Assembly: GCA_964407825.1 (NCBI GenBank)
Contig: CAYOXD010000052.1
Location: 1-20,766 of the forward strand
Source: CAYOXD01 sp964407825
GTDB taxonomy: Bacteria; Desulfobacterota; Desulfobacteria; Desulfobacterales; JAFDDL01
Direction of reading: 5' to 3'
DNA length: 20,766 bases
Part shown: positions 6,927 through 15,207 of the stretch, one piece after another
Numbering within the stretch: the first letter of the stretch is position 1
Layout: each line of letters begins with the position of its first letter
Program-made: the position numbers and the translations under genes
Notes under the pieces: model-generated
What the model was told of the DNA's origin: nothing
Databases searched by the model: none
Seen by the model: only the letters and a program-made list of their open reading frames with translations

Positions 6927-7859
6927 ATGAAGGAAAAGATAAAGCTATTGATGGCCGTGGACGGATCCGAGCAATCACTCAACGCCGTTCGCTACATAGC
7001 CGGCACATTCCCGTCCAGAAGAACCGAGGTGGTTCTCTTCCATGTCAGGGCCGATGTCCCCGAGGCCTTTCTGGATCTCCGGAAGGACGCCGCCTTCCGA
7101 AGCGTTGTGCTGTCCACCAGCGCATGGGAAAACCAGACGAGGAAGAATCTGGATGCCTTCATGGAAAGGAGCCGGGATATTCTGCTGACCTCCGGTTTCG
7201 TTGAAGAGAAGGTGAGGATACGGATCCAGGACAGGAAGCAGGGGATCGCCCGGGACATTCTGGCGGAGTCGAAGAATGCCTATGACGCAGCCGTGTTCGG
7301 TCGTGTGGGTGTCAGCAAGGTAAAGGATTTTCTCCTTGGAAGTGTCGTTTACAAACTCGTGGGGAAAATGCCCCATATTCCCATCGTGGTGGTGGGGGGG
7401 GATCCGGCCCCCAGAAAGGTGCTGATGGGATACGATGCGTCCGAGGGGGCGAAGCGCGCGATCTCGTCCCTCGCCGCCTTGATGGATCCTGCCGGATGCA
7501 GCGTGACCCTGTGCCATATCACCCGGCACCTGAACATTCATATGGGCGGAGAGAGGGTGTTCTCGCCCCTCAATGAGCGCCACTGGCTGGATGAGGCCAA
7601 TAGTGAGATGATTCCCTACATCCGGGAAGCGAAGAATCAACTGGTGGCAGCCGGTTTCGCAACCGCCGACATCGGCGTCGAAATCCTGGACGAGGAGGTG
7701 AGCCGCGCTTCCCGGCTGGTGAAAAATGCGAAGGCCGGCGGTATGGGCACCATTGTTCTCGGGCGGCGGGGACTGAGTGTGGTGGAGGAGTTTCTCCTGG
7801 GACGGGTGAGTACAAAGACGCTCCAGATGGCGGATACTCAGGCTGTTTGGATTTGCTGA
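6927..7859 (+). CDS. Tandem-domain universal stress protein (UspE-like layout)
   Basis: A 310-residue protein made of two Usp domains. Domain 1 (about 1-150) starts KIKLLMAVDGSEQSLNAVRY and ends with GRVGVSKVKDFLLGS, which fits the ATP-binding G-2x-G-9x-G-S/T pattern. Domain 2 (about 160-310) starts KVLMGYDASEGAKRA and ends GRRGLSVVEEFLLGR, where the last position is Arg rather than Ser/Thr, so only domain 1 keeps the canonical nucleotide site. Usp proteins are cytoplasmic and support survival under starvation, oxidative or envelope stress. ATG 6927 was chosen because AGGAG lies 9 nt upstream; the ATG at 6903 lacks such a site. The stop codon lies inside the end of the convergent kinase gene. 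Confidence 0.87.
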   Translation: MKEKIKLLMAVDGSEQSLNAVRYIAGTFPSRRTEVVLFHVRADVPEAFLDLRKDAAFRSVVLSTSAWENQTRKNLDAFMERSRDILLTSGFVEEKVRIRIQDRKQGIARDILAESKNAYDAAVFGRVGVSKVKDFLLGSVVYKLVGKMPHIPIVVVGGDPAPRKVLMGYDASEGAKRAISSLAALMDPAGCSVTLCHITRHLNIHMGGERVFSPLNERHWLDEANSEMIPYIREAKNQLVAAGFATADIGVEILDEEVSRASRLVKNAKAGGMGTIVLGRRGLSVVEEFLLGRVSTKTLQMADTQAVWIC

Positions 7860-10462
7860 TTGTTTAAAATATTGGCCAGTTCCGTGCTGATGTCTTCCAT
7901 TCGGTAGGGCTTGGCCAGGGCGGCGATAAATCCGTATTCCCGGTAGTTCGCCACCACCGGATTGGTGGAGTAGCCGCTGGCGACGATGAGCCGGGCCGCC
8001 GGATCGAGCTTCAGGATGGCACTGGCAGCATCCTGTCCCCCCATTCCGCCCCGGATGGTCAGATCGAGGATCACGGCATCGGGTGGATGGCCCTTTTGGA
8101 GCATTTCCCGGTACATGCGGATCAGGTCCTCGCCGCGGCTGCACCCTTCGGAGTCGTACCCGAGGAGGGCAAGCATCTCCCGCACCATGTCGAGGATGAA
8201 ATCCTCGTCGTCCATCACCATCACGGTGCCCTTGCCGCTCGTAAGGCCCGGGGTCGCCGGGCTGTCCACCTGTTCGGCGCTTTCAAGGCTGGCCGGTAGC
8301 AATACCTCGAACCGGGTGCCCTTTCCAACCTGCGATGAAACGAAGATATCACCGCCATGTTTCCGCACGATGGCGTAGACCGAGGTGAGGCCGAGCCCGG
8401 TTCCGGTTTTTTTGGTGGTGAAGTAGGGATCGAATATCTTTCTCAGATTTTCCGGTGCAATTCCCTTTCCCTGATCGCTGACCCCGATTGCCACATACCG
8501 GCCCTCCGCCAGTGTAGGCGATTCGGATGGGTCCAGAACGCGGTTGGCCGCCTCCACCCGGACCACGCCTCCTGTGGACATGGCCTGGGCCGCATTGATG
8601 AGCAGATTGTTCAGCACCTGCCCGATCTGCCCCTCATCTGCCTCCACAGACCACAGATCCTCGGCGATACTGACCTGGGAGGCCGCGCTGGAACCGGTCA
8701 GGGCGAAGGACACCGCATTTTCGATCAGAGACCGAAGCGCGGTGGTCTTTTTGATCGGGTCGCCTCCCTTGGCGAAGGTCAGCAGCTGGCAGGTGAGCCC
8801 CGTGGCCCTGGAGACGGCCTTCTCGCACCGGACGATGCGCTCGAGGCTCTCATTGCCTTCAGGTACGAGCATCCGGAGGATGGACAGGTTGCCCATGATG
8901 CCGGTGAGGATATTGTTGAAGTCGTGGGCGATGCCGCCGGCCAGGATGCCGAGGCTGTCAAGTTTCTGGGTGTGCAGCAGCTTTCTTTCCAGCTCGATGC
9001 GATCGGTTTCGGCCTTGACCTGTTCGGTGATGTCCCTTGAGATTTCGATCACCTTGATGACGTTTCCCTTCTCGTCCTTTACCGGCACCGATCGCAACTC
9101 GACGGTGAGGCCGGTGCCGGGGGGGGCATAGGCGGTCTTGCCCGGTTGGCCGTTGATGAAGGTCTCCTGGACAACACACGCTTCACAGGGGGTATGGGTG
9201 CCGTGCCGCAACTCGTAGCAGCGGCTCTCGATCATTTCCTCCGGTTTCAGGGAGCTGAATCGGGCCGAGGCTGGATTGGCCCAGAGGATTTTCAGATCGG
9301 GCGACAGGAGCGTGAGACCGTCCGGAACTCCGTCCAGAAGCGCCTGAAATTCCTGTGAAAGGGTACGGTATCGGGCCTCGCTCTCCCTCAGCGCCGATTC
9401 CATGGCCTTGCGTTCGGTGATGTCGTAAAAGTAGCCGCAGATGTATTCCCGGTCGTCGTGTACCAGTTGACTGGCGGTGACCTCCACGGGGACGAGTTTT
9501 CCGGAGGCGACCCGGTGAAGGGTTTCGAAGCGCTGCGGCTCACCTCTCCGTTGCCGTTCCAGCAAGTCATCGACCTGACTCATGTCAAAGGCCGGGTCCC
9601 AGTCCGGAATGTGCAGGGTCTGGAGCGTTTCCAGGTCCATTCCGTAGTGCTTGCAGGCAGCGCGGTTGGCGTATACCATCCGAAAACCTTCGTCCGGGCT
9701 CAGGACGTAGAAGGGGTCCCGGGTGTACTCGATGAGGGACTTGAAAAAGGTGGTCTCATTTTCGGCCTTGATTCGCTCCGTGATGTCCCGGACGATGGCG
9801 CAGTAGTATCCGATGTCGTTATATTCGAAATAGTTGGACGTTATTTCAACGGGGAATACGCGACCGTCCTTTGCCCTGTGGAACCGTTGGTGCTGGATGC
9901 TCCCCGATGCCTTGATGGCTTGCAGGTGGATTTGCCATCGGTCCAGGTCGAAGTACGGATCGATCTCTGCCAGGGACAGCGATAAAAGCTCCTCCCGGGT
10001 GTACCCCAGCATGTCGCAGGCGGCCCGGTTGACGTTCCACAGACGGGCGTCCGTGGTGATCCACTGGATGGCGTCCGAGATGTTGTCCACCGAAAAATCG
10101 GTCAGCTCCAACTTCTTGTTGGCACTTTGCAGGCGCTGCATGCTGGATGCCAGACGGCTGTTGGCGGCCGATGTGCGACGACTGTGGAGATTGATGAGAT
10201 GGTAGAGAAAGAACGCTGTGATGAGGATGAAGCCAAGCCCCTTCAGAACCGAAATGCGCTCCAACAGTTCGGGGTTCTGGGTGATATATCCTATAAGAGA
10301 GTCGGAAAAAAGGATCCACAGGCTGCCGATCAAGGTGTAGATCGACACGATCTTGATGCTGGCAGCGCGATCCTTCCATGAATAACGCATGTCCTGAAAC
10401 CGTAACTCCTCTGCTACTGGTGGCGGACATCGAGCCTTAATCCGGTTCTTGAAGTCCGTCAC
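7838..10462 (-). CDS. Hybrid sensor histidine kinase with two TM helices, three PAS domains and a C-terminal receiver
   Basis: An 874-residue signalling protein. Order: two transmembrane helices (about 38-60 and 71-91) with a short external loop; PAS1 (about 125-235), PAS2 (243-353) and PAS3 (370-485), each ending in an R/Y-DITE(R/Q) boundary; HisKA with phospho-accepting His513 in GGIAHDFNN; HATPase with N-box LLINAAQAM, G1 DQGKGI, F-box IFDPYFTTK and G2 GTGLGL; and a receiver with acidic DDED (751-754), phospho-acceptor Asp800, Ser829 and Lys851. PAS3 holds a Cys415/His420/Cys426/Cys429 cluster. The visible frame starts at GTG 10462, which has no clear ribosome site; ATG 10390 (Met25) is a plausible alternative. 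No separate response regulator is nearby, so phosphotransfer probably runs through the attached receiver to an unlinked partner. Confidence 0.92.
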   Translation of the reverse strand: MTDFKNRIKARCPPPVAEELRFQDMRYSWKDRAASIKIVSIYTLIGSLWILFSDSLIGYITQNPELLERISVLKGLGFILITAFFLYHLINLHSRRTSAANSRLASSMQRLQSANKKLELTDFSVDNISDAIQWITTDARLWNVNRAACDMLGYTREELLSLSLAEIDPYFDLDRWQIHLQAIKASGSIQHQRFHRAKDGRVFPVEITSNYFEYNDIGYYCAIVRDITERIKAENETTFFKSLIEYTRDPFYVLSPDEGFRMVYANRAACKHYGMDLETLQTLHIPDWDPAFDMSQVDDLLERQRRGEPQRFETLHRVASGKLVPVEVTASQLVHDDREYICGYFYDITERKAMESALRESEARYRTLSQEFQALLDGVPDGLTLLSPDLKILWANPASARFSSLKPEEMIESRCYELRHGTHTPCEACVVQETFINGQPGKTAYAPPGTGLTVELRSVPVKDEKGNVIKVIEISRDITEQVKAETDRIELERKLLHTQKLDSLGILAGGIAHDFNNILTGIMGNLSILRMLVPEGNESLERIVRCEKAVSRATGLTCQLLTFAKGGDPIKKTTALRSLIENAVSFALTGSSAASQVSIAEDLWSVEADEGQIGQVLNNLLINAAQAMSTGGVVRVEAANRVLDPSESPTLAEGRYVAIGVSDQGKGIAPENLRKIFDPYFTTKKTGTGLGLTSVYAIVRKHGGDIFVSSQVGKGTRFEVLLPASLESAEQVDSPATPGLTSGKGTVMVMDDEDFILDMVREMLALLGYDSEGCSRGEDLIRMYREMLQKGHPPDAVILDLTIRGGMGGQDAASAILKLDPAARLIVASGYSTNPVVANYREYGFIAALAKPYRMEDISTELANILNNQQIQTA

Positions 10463-10907
10463 CGTGTTTTTTCATTGCGAAAGCAATCCAATTATCAATT
10501 ATCATGGCACTCTGATTGGCCGTTTTCATCATGTCGGCCATCCGGGGGCCACGCGCATTCCCCCGTGGGGGGAAGCCCTGATCAAAGCCGTCCCATATAT
10601 CATATCGGATGGAAGGTTGAAAACCTGTTCCTCAATTCCGATAAAATTATCCAGATATATTTGGAATCTCCGGATACAAATCGAAATCAGGATTCCTATG
10701 GAAATCGTTTCCGGAATTTGATCCCGATATTCAATTGTAAGAGATAGATGCCCCTGTTGAATCGGCAAGAATCTATTGACAAACCCTACCCGTTGCGGCA
10801 GTTAGAAATTTAAACAAACGTTTGGTTGGTTATGGGGGCCTGGCGTCCAGGCTCCCACGTGGAAAGTTTTACCGCGTTCCTCAGTCCTTTTTCGCCAGGA
10901 GAAAGCA
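10463..10907. other. Divergent intergenic region upstream of the kinase and efflux operon
   Basis: 445 nt with no supported gene. On the left are a 5-bp hairpin with a GAAA loop (10474-10487) and a perfect tandem repeat of CAATTAT (10489-10502) upstream of the kinase. The middle is AT-rich from about 10600 to 10740 and contains small palindromes such as GGAAATCGTTTCC (10700-10712). A perfect TTGACA at 10776-10781 is the best -35 box for the efflux operon, but no good -10 follows at normal spacing. The palindrome at 10812-10827 is listed separately. Confidence 0.5.
10812..10827 (+). promoter_or_regulatory. Palindromic operator candidate of the efflux operon
   Basis: CAAACGTTTG (10815-10824) is a perfect 10-bp palindrome; with flanks it becomes AAACAAACGTTTGGTT, symmetric at all but one position per arm. 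It lies about 80 nt before the adaptor ATG and about 30 nt after the TTGACA, where a repressor would block initiation. Its size and symmetry fit TetR-family operators, which commonly control RND pumps. No TetR gene is in the window, so the regulator is unknown. Confidence 0.45.
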
Positions 10908-12083
10908 ATGGCCCCAGTATCCATCAGAACGGCGCCAAGGCCGCCGTCCGCCCGGGCGGCGTTTTTATTCCTTTCAGCCGTGTTTTTATGGCTGACCTGT
11001 CTTGTGCTGCCGGTGGCGGCCCTGGCGGGTCCGCCCTCCGGTCCGCCGCCCACCGTCACGGTGGCACGGATCGCGGAGACCGACGTGGTCCCCGCCACGG
11101 ACTATGTCGGCCATGTGGAGGCCATCCAGATGGTGGACCTGAGGGCGCGGGTCGAGGGGTTCCTGGAGGCGGTCCGCTTCAAGGAGGGAGATTTCGTCCA
11201 CGCGGGCGATGTGCTCTACATCATCGAGCAGGATGCCTACAAGGCCCAGGTGGATGCAGCCGCCGCCAAGGTGCAGGCGGCACAGGCCGAGCTTGTCCGG
11301 GCCACAGCGCTTCTCAGGCGGCTGCGCGCGGCATCCCCGCGGAGCGTGCCGGCCACGGACCTGGACAATGCGGAGGCGGGCGAGCAGACGGCTCGGGCCC
11401 AATTGACAGATGCCCAGGCCGCCCTCACCCTTGCCAAACTCAATCTCAGTTATACCACCATCAAGGCGCCCATCTCCGGCCGCATCGGCCGAACGCGCTA
11501 TACCCGGGGGAATCTGGTGAACCCGGGCTCCGGGGTGCTGGCTCGTATCGTGCAGATGGATCCGATACGGGTGGTGTATGCCATCAGTGAAACGGATCTG
11601 CCTGCCATCCAGAAGGCACTGGCGGACGCGGACGGGGACGGCAAGCGGGTGCTGGCCCCCCGGCTGCGGCTGGCCGACGGCAGCGTTTTCCCCGGCACCG
11701 GCAGGGTTTCCTTCGTGGATAACCAGGTGGACCCTTCCACGGGCACCATCGCGGTGCGGGCGCGGTTCGCCAACCCCGGCGGCGTTCTCATCCCCGATCA
11801 GTACGTCACGGTCCTGGTCAAGGCAGCCGCCGCCCAGGTGAAACCCCTTGTTCCCCAGGCGGCGGTGCTCGTCGGCAAGACGGGTCGCTCCGTGCTCATG
11901 GTGGAAAAGGGGCTTGTTGTCGTAAGGCCCATCACCATCGGCCCGGCGCTGGGAACAGACTGGGTGGTGGAATCGGGGCTAAAGGCCGGGGATGAGGTCA
12001 TCGTATCGGGCATCCAGAAGGTCCGACCGGGCATGCCCGTGACCACGGTTCCGGCCAAGAGCGGGGAGAACGGCCGGCCATGA
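10908..12083 (+). CDS. RND efflux periplasmic adaptor (membrane fusion protein, AcrA/MexA type)
   Basis: A 391-residue periplasmic adaptor with an N-terminal signal sequence (hydrophobic core LFLSAVFLWLTCLVLPVAALA, shown here only by its last part PVAALA, then Gly-Pro-rich). Domains in order: barrel-sandwich first half (VGHVEAIQMVDLRARVEGFLEAV, with family motif RVEGFLE), a helical hairpin of Ala/Glu-rich heptads (about 120-185, AAAAKVQAAQAELVRATALL), second lipoyl half (LSYTTIKAPISGRIGR), beta-barrel (VDPSTGTIAVRARFANP) and membrane-proximal domain (VVESGLKAGDEVIVSGIQKVRPG). It bridges pump and outer-membrane channel. No lipobox cysteine is seen. AGGAG lies 6 nt before the ATG. The stop overlaps the pump start by 4 nt (ATGA). 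Confidence 0.95.
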   Translation: MAPVSIRTAPRPPSARAAFLFLSAVFLWLTCLVLPVAALAGPPSGPPPTVTVARIAETDVVPATDYVGHVEAIQMVDLRARVEGFLEAVRFKEGDFVHAGDVLYIIEQDAYKAQVDAAAAKVQAAQAELVRATALLRRLRAASPRSVPATDLDNAEAGEQTARAQLTDAQAALTLAKLNLSYTTIKAPISGRIGRTRYTRGNLVNPGSGVLARIVQMDPIRVVYAISETDLPAIQKALADADGDGKRVLAPRLRLADGSVFPGTGRVSFVDNQVDPSTGTIAVRARFANPGGVLIPDQYVTVLVKAAAAQVKPLVPQAAVLVGKTGRSVLMVEKGLVVVRPITIGPALGTDWVVESGLKAGDEVIVSGIQKVRPGMPVTTVPAKSGENGRP

Positions 12084-15000
12084 TCTCCAGGATTTTCATC
12101 CAGCGGCCGAGACTGGCGGCGGTGATCTCCATCGTCATCACCCTGGCGGGCCTCATCGCTTTGCAGAACATTCCCGTTGCCCAGTATCCGCGGATCACCC
12201 CCCCCGTGATCCGGGTGACGGCCGTTTATCCCGGCGCCAGCGCCCGGGTCCTGGCGGACACCGTCGCGGCCCCCATCGAAAAGGAGGTCAACGGCGTCGA
12301 CAACATGCTGTACATGTCCTCCACCTGTTCCAACGCCGGGCTCTACAACCTGACGGTCACCTTCGCCGTGGGCACCGATCCGGACATCGATCAGGTGAAT
12401 CTCCAGAACCGGATCCAGCTGGCCACCTCCAAGCTGCCCCAGGAGGTGGTGGCCCAGGGCATCCAGGTCGTGAAGCGCTCCTCAGACATGATGGCGGTGG
12501 TGGCCTTCTACTCCCCGGACAAGAGCCGCGACATGCTGTTTCTGAGCAACTATGTCAGCGACCGGGTAAGGGACGATCTGGTACGGTTGAAGGGCATCAG
12601 CGATGCCTTTATCTTCGGTGAGAAGGAGTACAGCGTCCGGGTCTGGATGAACCCCGATCGGCTGACCGCCCTGGGGATGACCGCCGCTGACGTGATCAGC
12701 GCCATCCGCAGTCAGAACATCCAGGCGGCGGTGGGCGCGGTGGGTCAGGAACCGCGTCCCGCCGGCGGGCAGGTTCAGTATACCCTCCGTGCCAAGGGCC
12801 GGCTGACCCGGATCGAGGATTTCAAGAACATCGTCATCCGGGCGAACGATCAGGGGGGGCTGGTGCGGCTGCGGGATGTGGCCCGGGTGGAGCTGGCCGC
12901 CAGGTCCTACGGCCATGAGGATATGTTGAACGGCAGACAGGCCGCCGTCATGGCCCTCTACCGGGCCACCGGCGCCAATGCCATGGATACCATGCAGCAG
13001 GTGCGCTCGGAGCTGCGACGCATCGGCAGGCATCTGCCCCGGGGGGTGAAGTATGAGATGATCCTCGACACCACCCGGTACGTGTCGGCCGCCATCCACG
13101 AGATCGCGCTGACGCTCGGGGTGACGGCCATTCTGGTCATCCTGGTGGTGTTTGCCTTTCTGCAGGACTGGCGGGCGACCCTGATTCCCGCGGTGACCAT
13201 CCCGGTTTCCCTCATCGGCACCTTCGCCGTGCTCCTGGCCCTGGGGTACAACGCCAACACCATTTCGCTCTTTGCGCTGATCATGGCCATCGGCCTGGTG
13301 GTGGACGACGCCATCGTGGTGGTGGAAAATGTGCACCGGGTCATGCAGGAGGAGGGCCTGGGGGTGAGGGACGCCACCGTCCGGGCCATGGGCCAGGTGA
13401 CGGGCCCCATCATCGCCACCACCCTGGTGCTCTTCGCGGTCTTCGTGCCCGTGGGGTTCATGCCCGGGATCACCGGTCAGCTCTACCGGCAGTTCGCGGT
13501 GACCATCTGTACCTCGGTGCTGATTTCGGCCGTCTGCGCCCTGTCCCTGAGTCCCGCCATGTGCGCCACGGTTCTCCGGCCCCCCAGGCCCCACACCAGC
13601 GGCCCCTTCGGCTGGTTCAACCGCGCCCTCGAGACCTCACGGCGCGCCTACATCACGGGTTCGGCCTTTCTGATCCGGAGAATCCTCATGGCCCTGGTGC
13701 TCCTGGCCGGTGTGCTGGTATCCGCCGGCCTTCTTTTCAAGCACAGCCCCACGAGCTTTCTTCCCCAGGAGGACCAGGGGTATTTCTTCATGAACGTGCA
13801 GCTGCCCGAGTCGGCCAGCCTGTACCGGACCACCCAGGTCATGGAGAGAATCACGCGCGATATCCGAGGCATTGACGGCGTAAAGGACGTGATCGGTGTC
13901 TGCGGGTTCAGCCTGCTCGCGGGCGACGCGGACAATGTGGGGCTGGCGGTGGCCATTCTGAAGCCCTGGGATGAGCGTCCGCGGTCCGATCAGCAGATCG
14001 AGGCCATTGTCGGCCAGGCCCAGGGGAAGCTGGCCGCTATTGCCGGCGCCAACAGCTTTGCCTTCGCGCCGCCGCCCATCATGGGCATCGGCACCAGCGG
14101 CGGGTTCGACCTCCAGCTCCAGGCCCAGGAGGGCCAGAGCCCCCAGGAACTCTACGGCGTGGCCATGCACCTCATGATGGCGGCCAACCAGGACCCGCGC
14201 CTCTCCCGGGTGTTCACCACCTTCACGGCCAACACCCCGCAAATCTTTCTCGATGTGGACCGCACCCGGGCAGAGGCCATGAAAGTGCCGGTGTCCCGGA
14301 TCTTTTCCACGCTGCAGGCCCAGCTCGGTTCGGCCTTTGTCAACGACTTCAACCTTCATGGCCGCACCTATCAGGTCATGGTCCAGGCGGACGCCCCCTA
14401 CCGGGAATCGGCAGAGGATATCGACAGGCTCTATGTCCGAAGCGACACGGGCGGCATGGTTCCCATCCGTACCCTGGTGAAGTTGAAAACGCTCCTGGGC
14501 CCCCAGCTCGTCAACCGCTACAATCAGTATGCCAGCGCCGAGTTCAACGGCCAGGCGGCACCGGGCTATTCCTCCAGCCAGGCCATGGCGGCCATGGAGG
14601 AGTTGGCCCAAAAGACGCTGCCGCCGGGCTACAGCTATGAGTGGTCCGCCCTGTCCTACCAGGAGCAAAAGGCCGGCGGCCAGGTGGTGTGGCTCTTCGC
14701 CCTGGCCCTGATCTTCGCCTATCTTTTCATGGTGGGGCAGTACGAGAGCTGGAACATCCCCCTTTCCATCATCGTGTCCATCCCGGTGGCCACCCTGGGG
14801 GCGCTGACGGGTCTGTGGCTCTGCCATATGCCCCTTTCCATCTACGCCCAGATCGGTCTGGTGCTCCTGGTGGGACTGGCGGCCAAGAATGCCATTCTCA
14901 TCGTGGAGTTCGCCCAGGAGCGGCGCGACGACGGGCTGTCCATTGCCGAGGCGGCCGTGGACGGCGCCAAGATCCGGTTCCGGCCGGTGCTCATGACGGC

Positions 15001-15205
15001 CTTCACCTTCATCCTCGGGGTGGTGCCCATGGTGATCGCCACCGGCGCCGGCGCCGGCAGCCGCCGGGCCATCGGCACCACGGTGTTCTCCGGGATGCTG
15101 GTATCGACCCTCTTGGGGATTTTTCTGATTCCGGTCCTCTACTACATGTTCCAATCGGTCCGGGAAAAGGGGCCGATGCGGCGGACCGGCGAGAAGAGGA
15201 AGTGA
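12080..15205 (+). CDS. RND inner-membrane drug:H+ antiporter (AcrB/HAE1 type)
   Basis: A 1041-residue pump of full family length. Seen: cytoplasmic start MISRIFIQRPRLAAVIS, TM1, periplasmic porter opening with VAQYPRITPPVI and YPGASA, TM2-TM6 block (GVTAILVILVVFAFLQDWRATL), proton-relay acidic pair Asp409-Asp410 in LVVDDAIVVVEN of TM4, and Lys936 in GLAAKNAILIVEF of TM10; also FLPQEDQGYFF at the start of the second porter half. All three relay residues expected of HAE1 pumps are present, so it should be active. It exports hydrophobic or amphiphilic compounds from the periplasm and membrane through a trimer. Substrates cannot be read from sequence. Translation is coupled to the adaptor by a 4-nt overlap, and the channel gene starts 2 nt after the stop. 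Confidence 0.96.
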   Translation: MISRIFIQRPRLAAVISIVITLAGLIALQNIPVAQYPRITPPVIRVTAVYPGASARVLADTVAAPIEKEVNGVDNMLYMSSTCSNAGLYNLTVTFAVGTDPDIDQVNLQNRIQLATSKLPQEVVAQGIQVVKRSSDMMAVVAFYSPDKSRDMLFLSNYVSDRVRDDLVRLKGISDAFIFGEKEYSVRVWMNPDRLTALGMTAADVISAIRSQNIQAAVGAVGQEPRPAGGQVQYTLRAKGRLTRIEDFKNIVIRANDQGGLVRLRDVARVELAARSYGHEDMLNGRQAAVMALYRATGANAMDTMQQVRSELRRIGRHLPRGVKYEMILDTTRYVSAAIHEIALTLGVTAILVILVVFAFLQDWRATLIPAVTIPVSLIGTFAVLLALGYNANTISLFALIMAIGLVVDDAIVVVENVHRVMQEEGLGVRDATVRAMGQVTGPIIATTLVLFAVFVPVGFMPGITGQLYRQFAVTICTSVLISAVCALSLSPAMCATVLRPPRPHTSGPFGWFNRALETSRRAYITGSAFLIRRILMALVLLAGVLVSAGLLFKHSPTSFLPQEDQGYFFMNVQLPESASLYRTTQVMERITRDIRGIDGVKDVIGVCGFSLLAGDADNVGLAVAILKPWDERPRSDQQIEAIVGQAQGKLAAIAGANSFAFAPPPIMGIGTSGGFDLQLQAQEGQSPQELYGVAMHLMMAANQDPRLSRVFTTFTANTPQIFLDVDRTRAEAMKVPVSRIFSTLQAQLGSAFVNDFNLHGRTYQVMVQADAPYRESAEDIDRLYVRSDTGGMVPIRTLVKLKTLLGPQLVNRYNQYASAEFNGQAAPGYSSSQAMAAMEELAQKTLPPGYSYEWSALSYQEQKAGGQVVWLFALALIFAYLFMVGQYESWNIPLSIIVSIPVATLGALTGLWLCHMPLSIYAQIGLVLLVGLAAKNAILIVEFAQERRDDGLSIAEAAVDGAKIRFRPVLMTAFTFILGVVPMVIATGAGAGSRRAIGTTVFSGMLVSTLLGIFLIPVLYYMFQSVREKGPMRRTGEKRK

Positions 15206-15207
15206 AG

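Noticed and set aside
6975..8144. 389-codon minus-strand open frame
   Set aside because: Runs antisense through the Usp gene and overlaps the kinase receiver in another frame; both real genes are motif-supported.
10489..10502. Tandem CAATTAT repeat
   Set aside because: Only two copies in an AT-rich intergenic region; too little to call an iteron or operator.
12482..13594. 370-codon minus-strand open frame
   Set aside because: Gly/His/Asp-rich low-complexity translation antisense to the same pump gene; no ribosome site or recognisable domain.
14641..15207. Upstream extension of the outer-membrane channel frame
   Set aside because: It lies within the pump gene in another frame. The lipoprotein signal peptide starts exactly at ATG 15208 with a good ribosome site.
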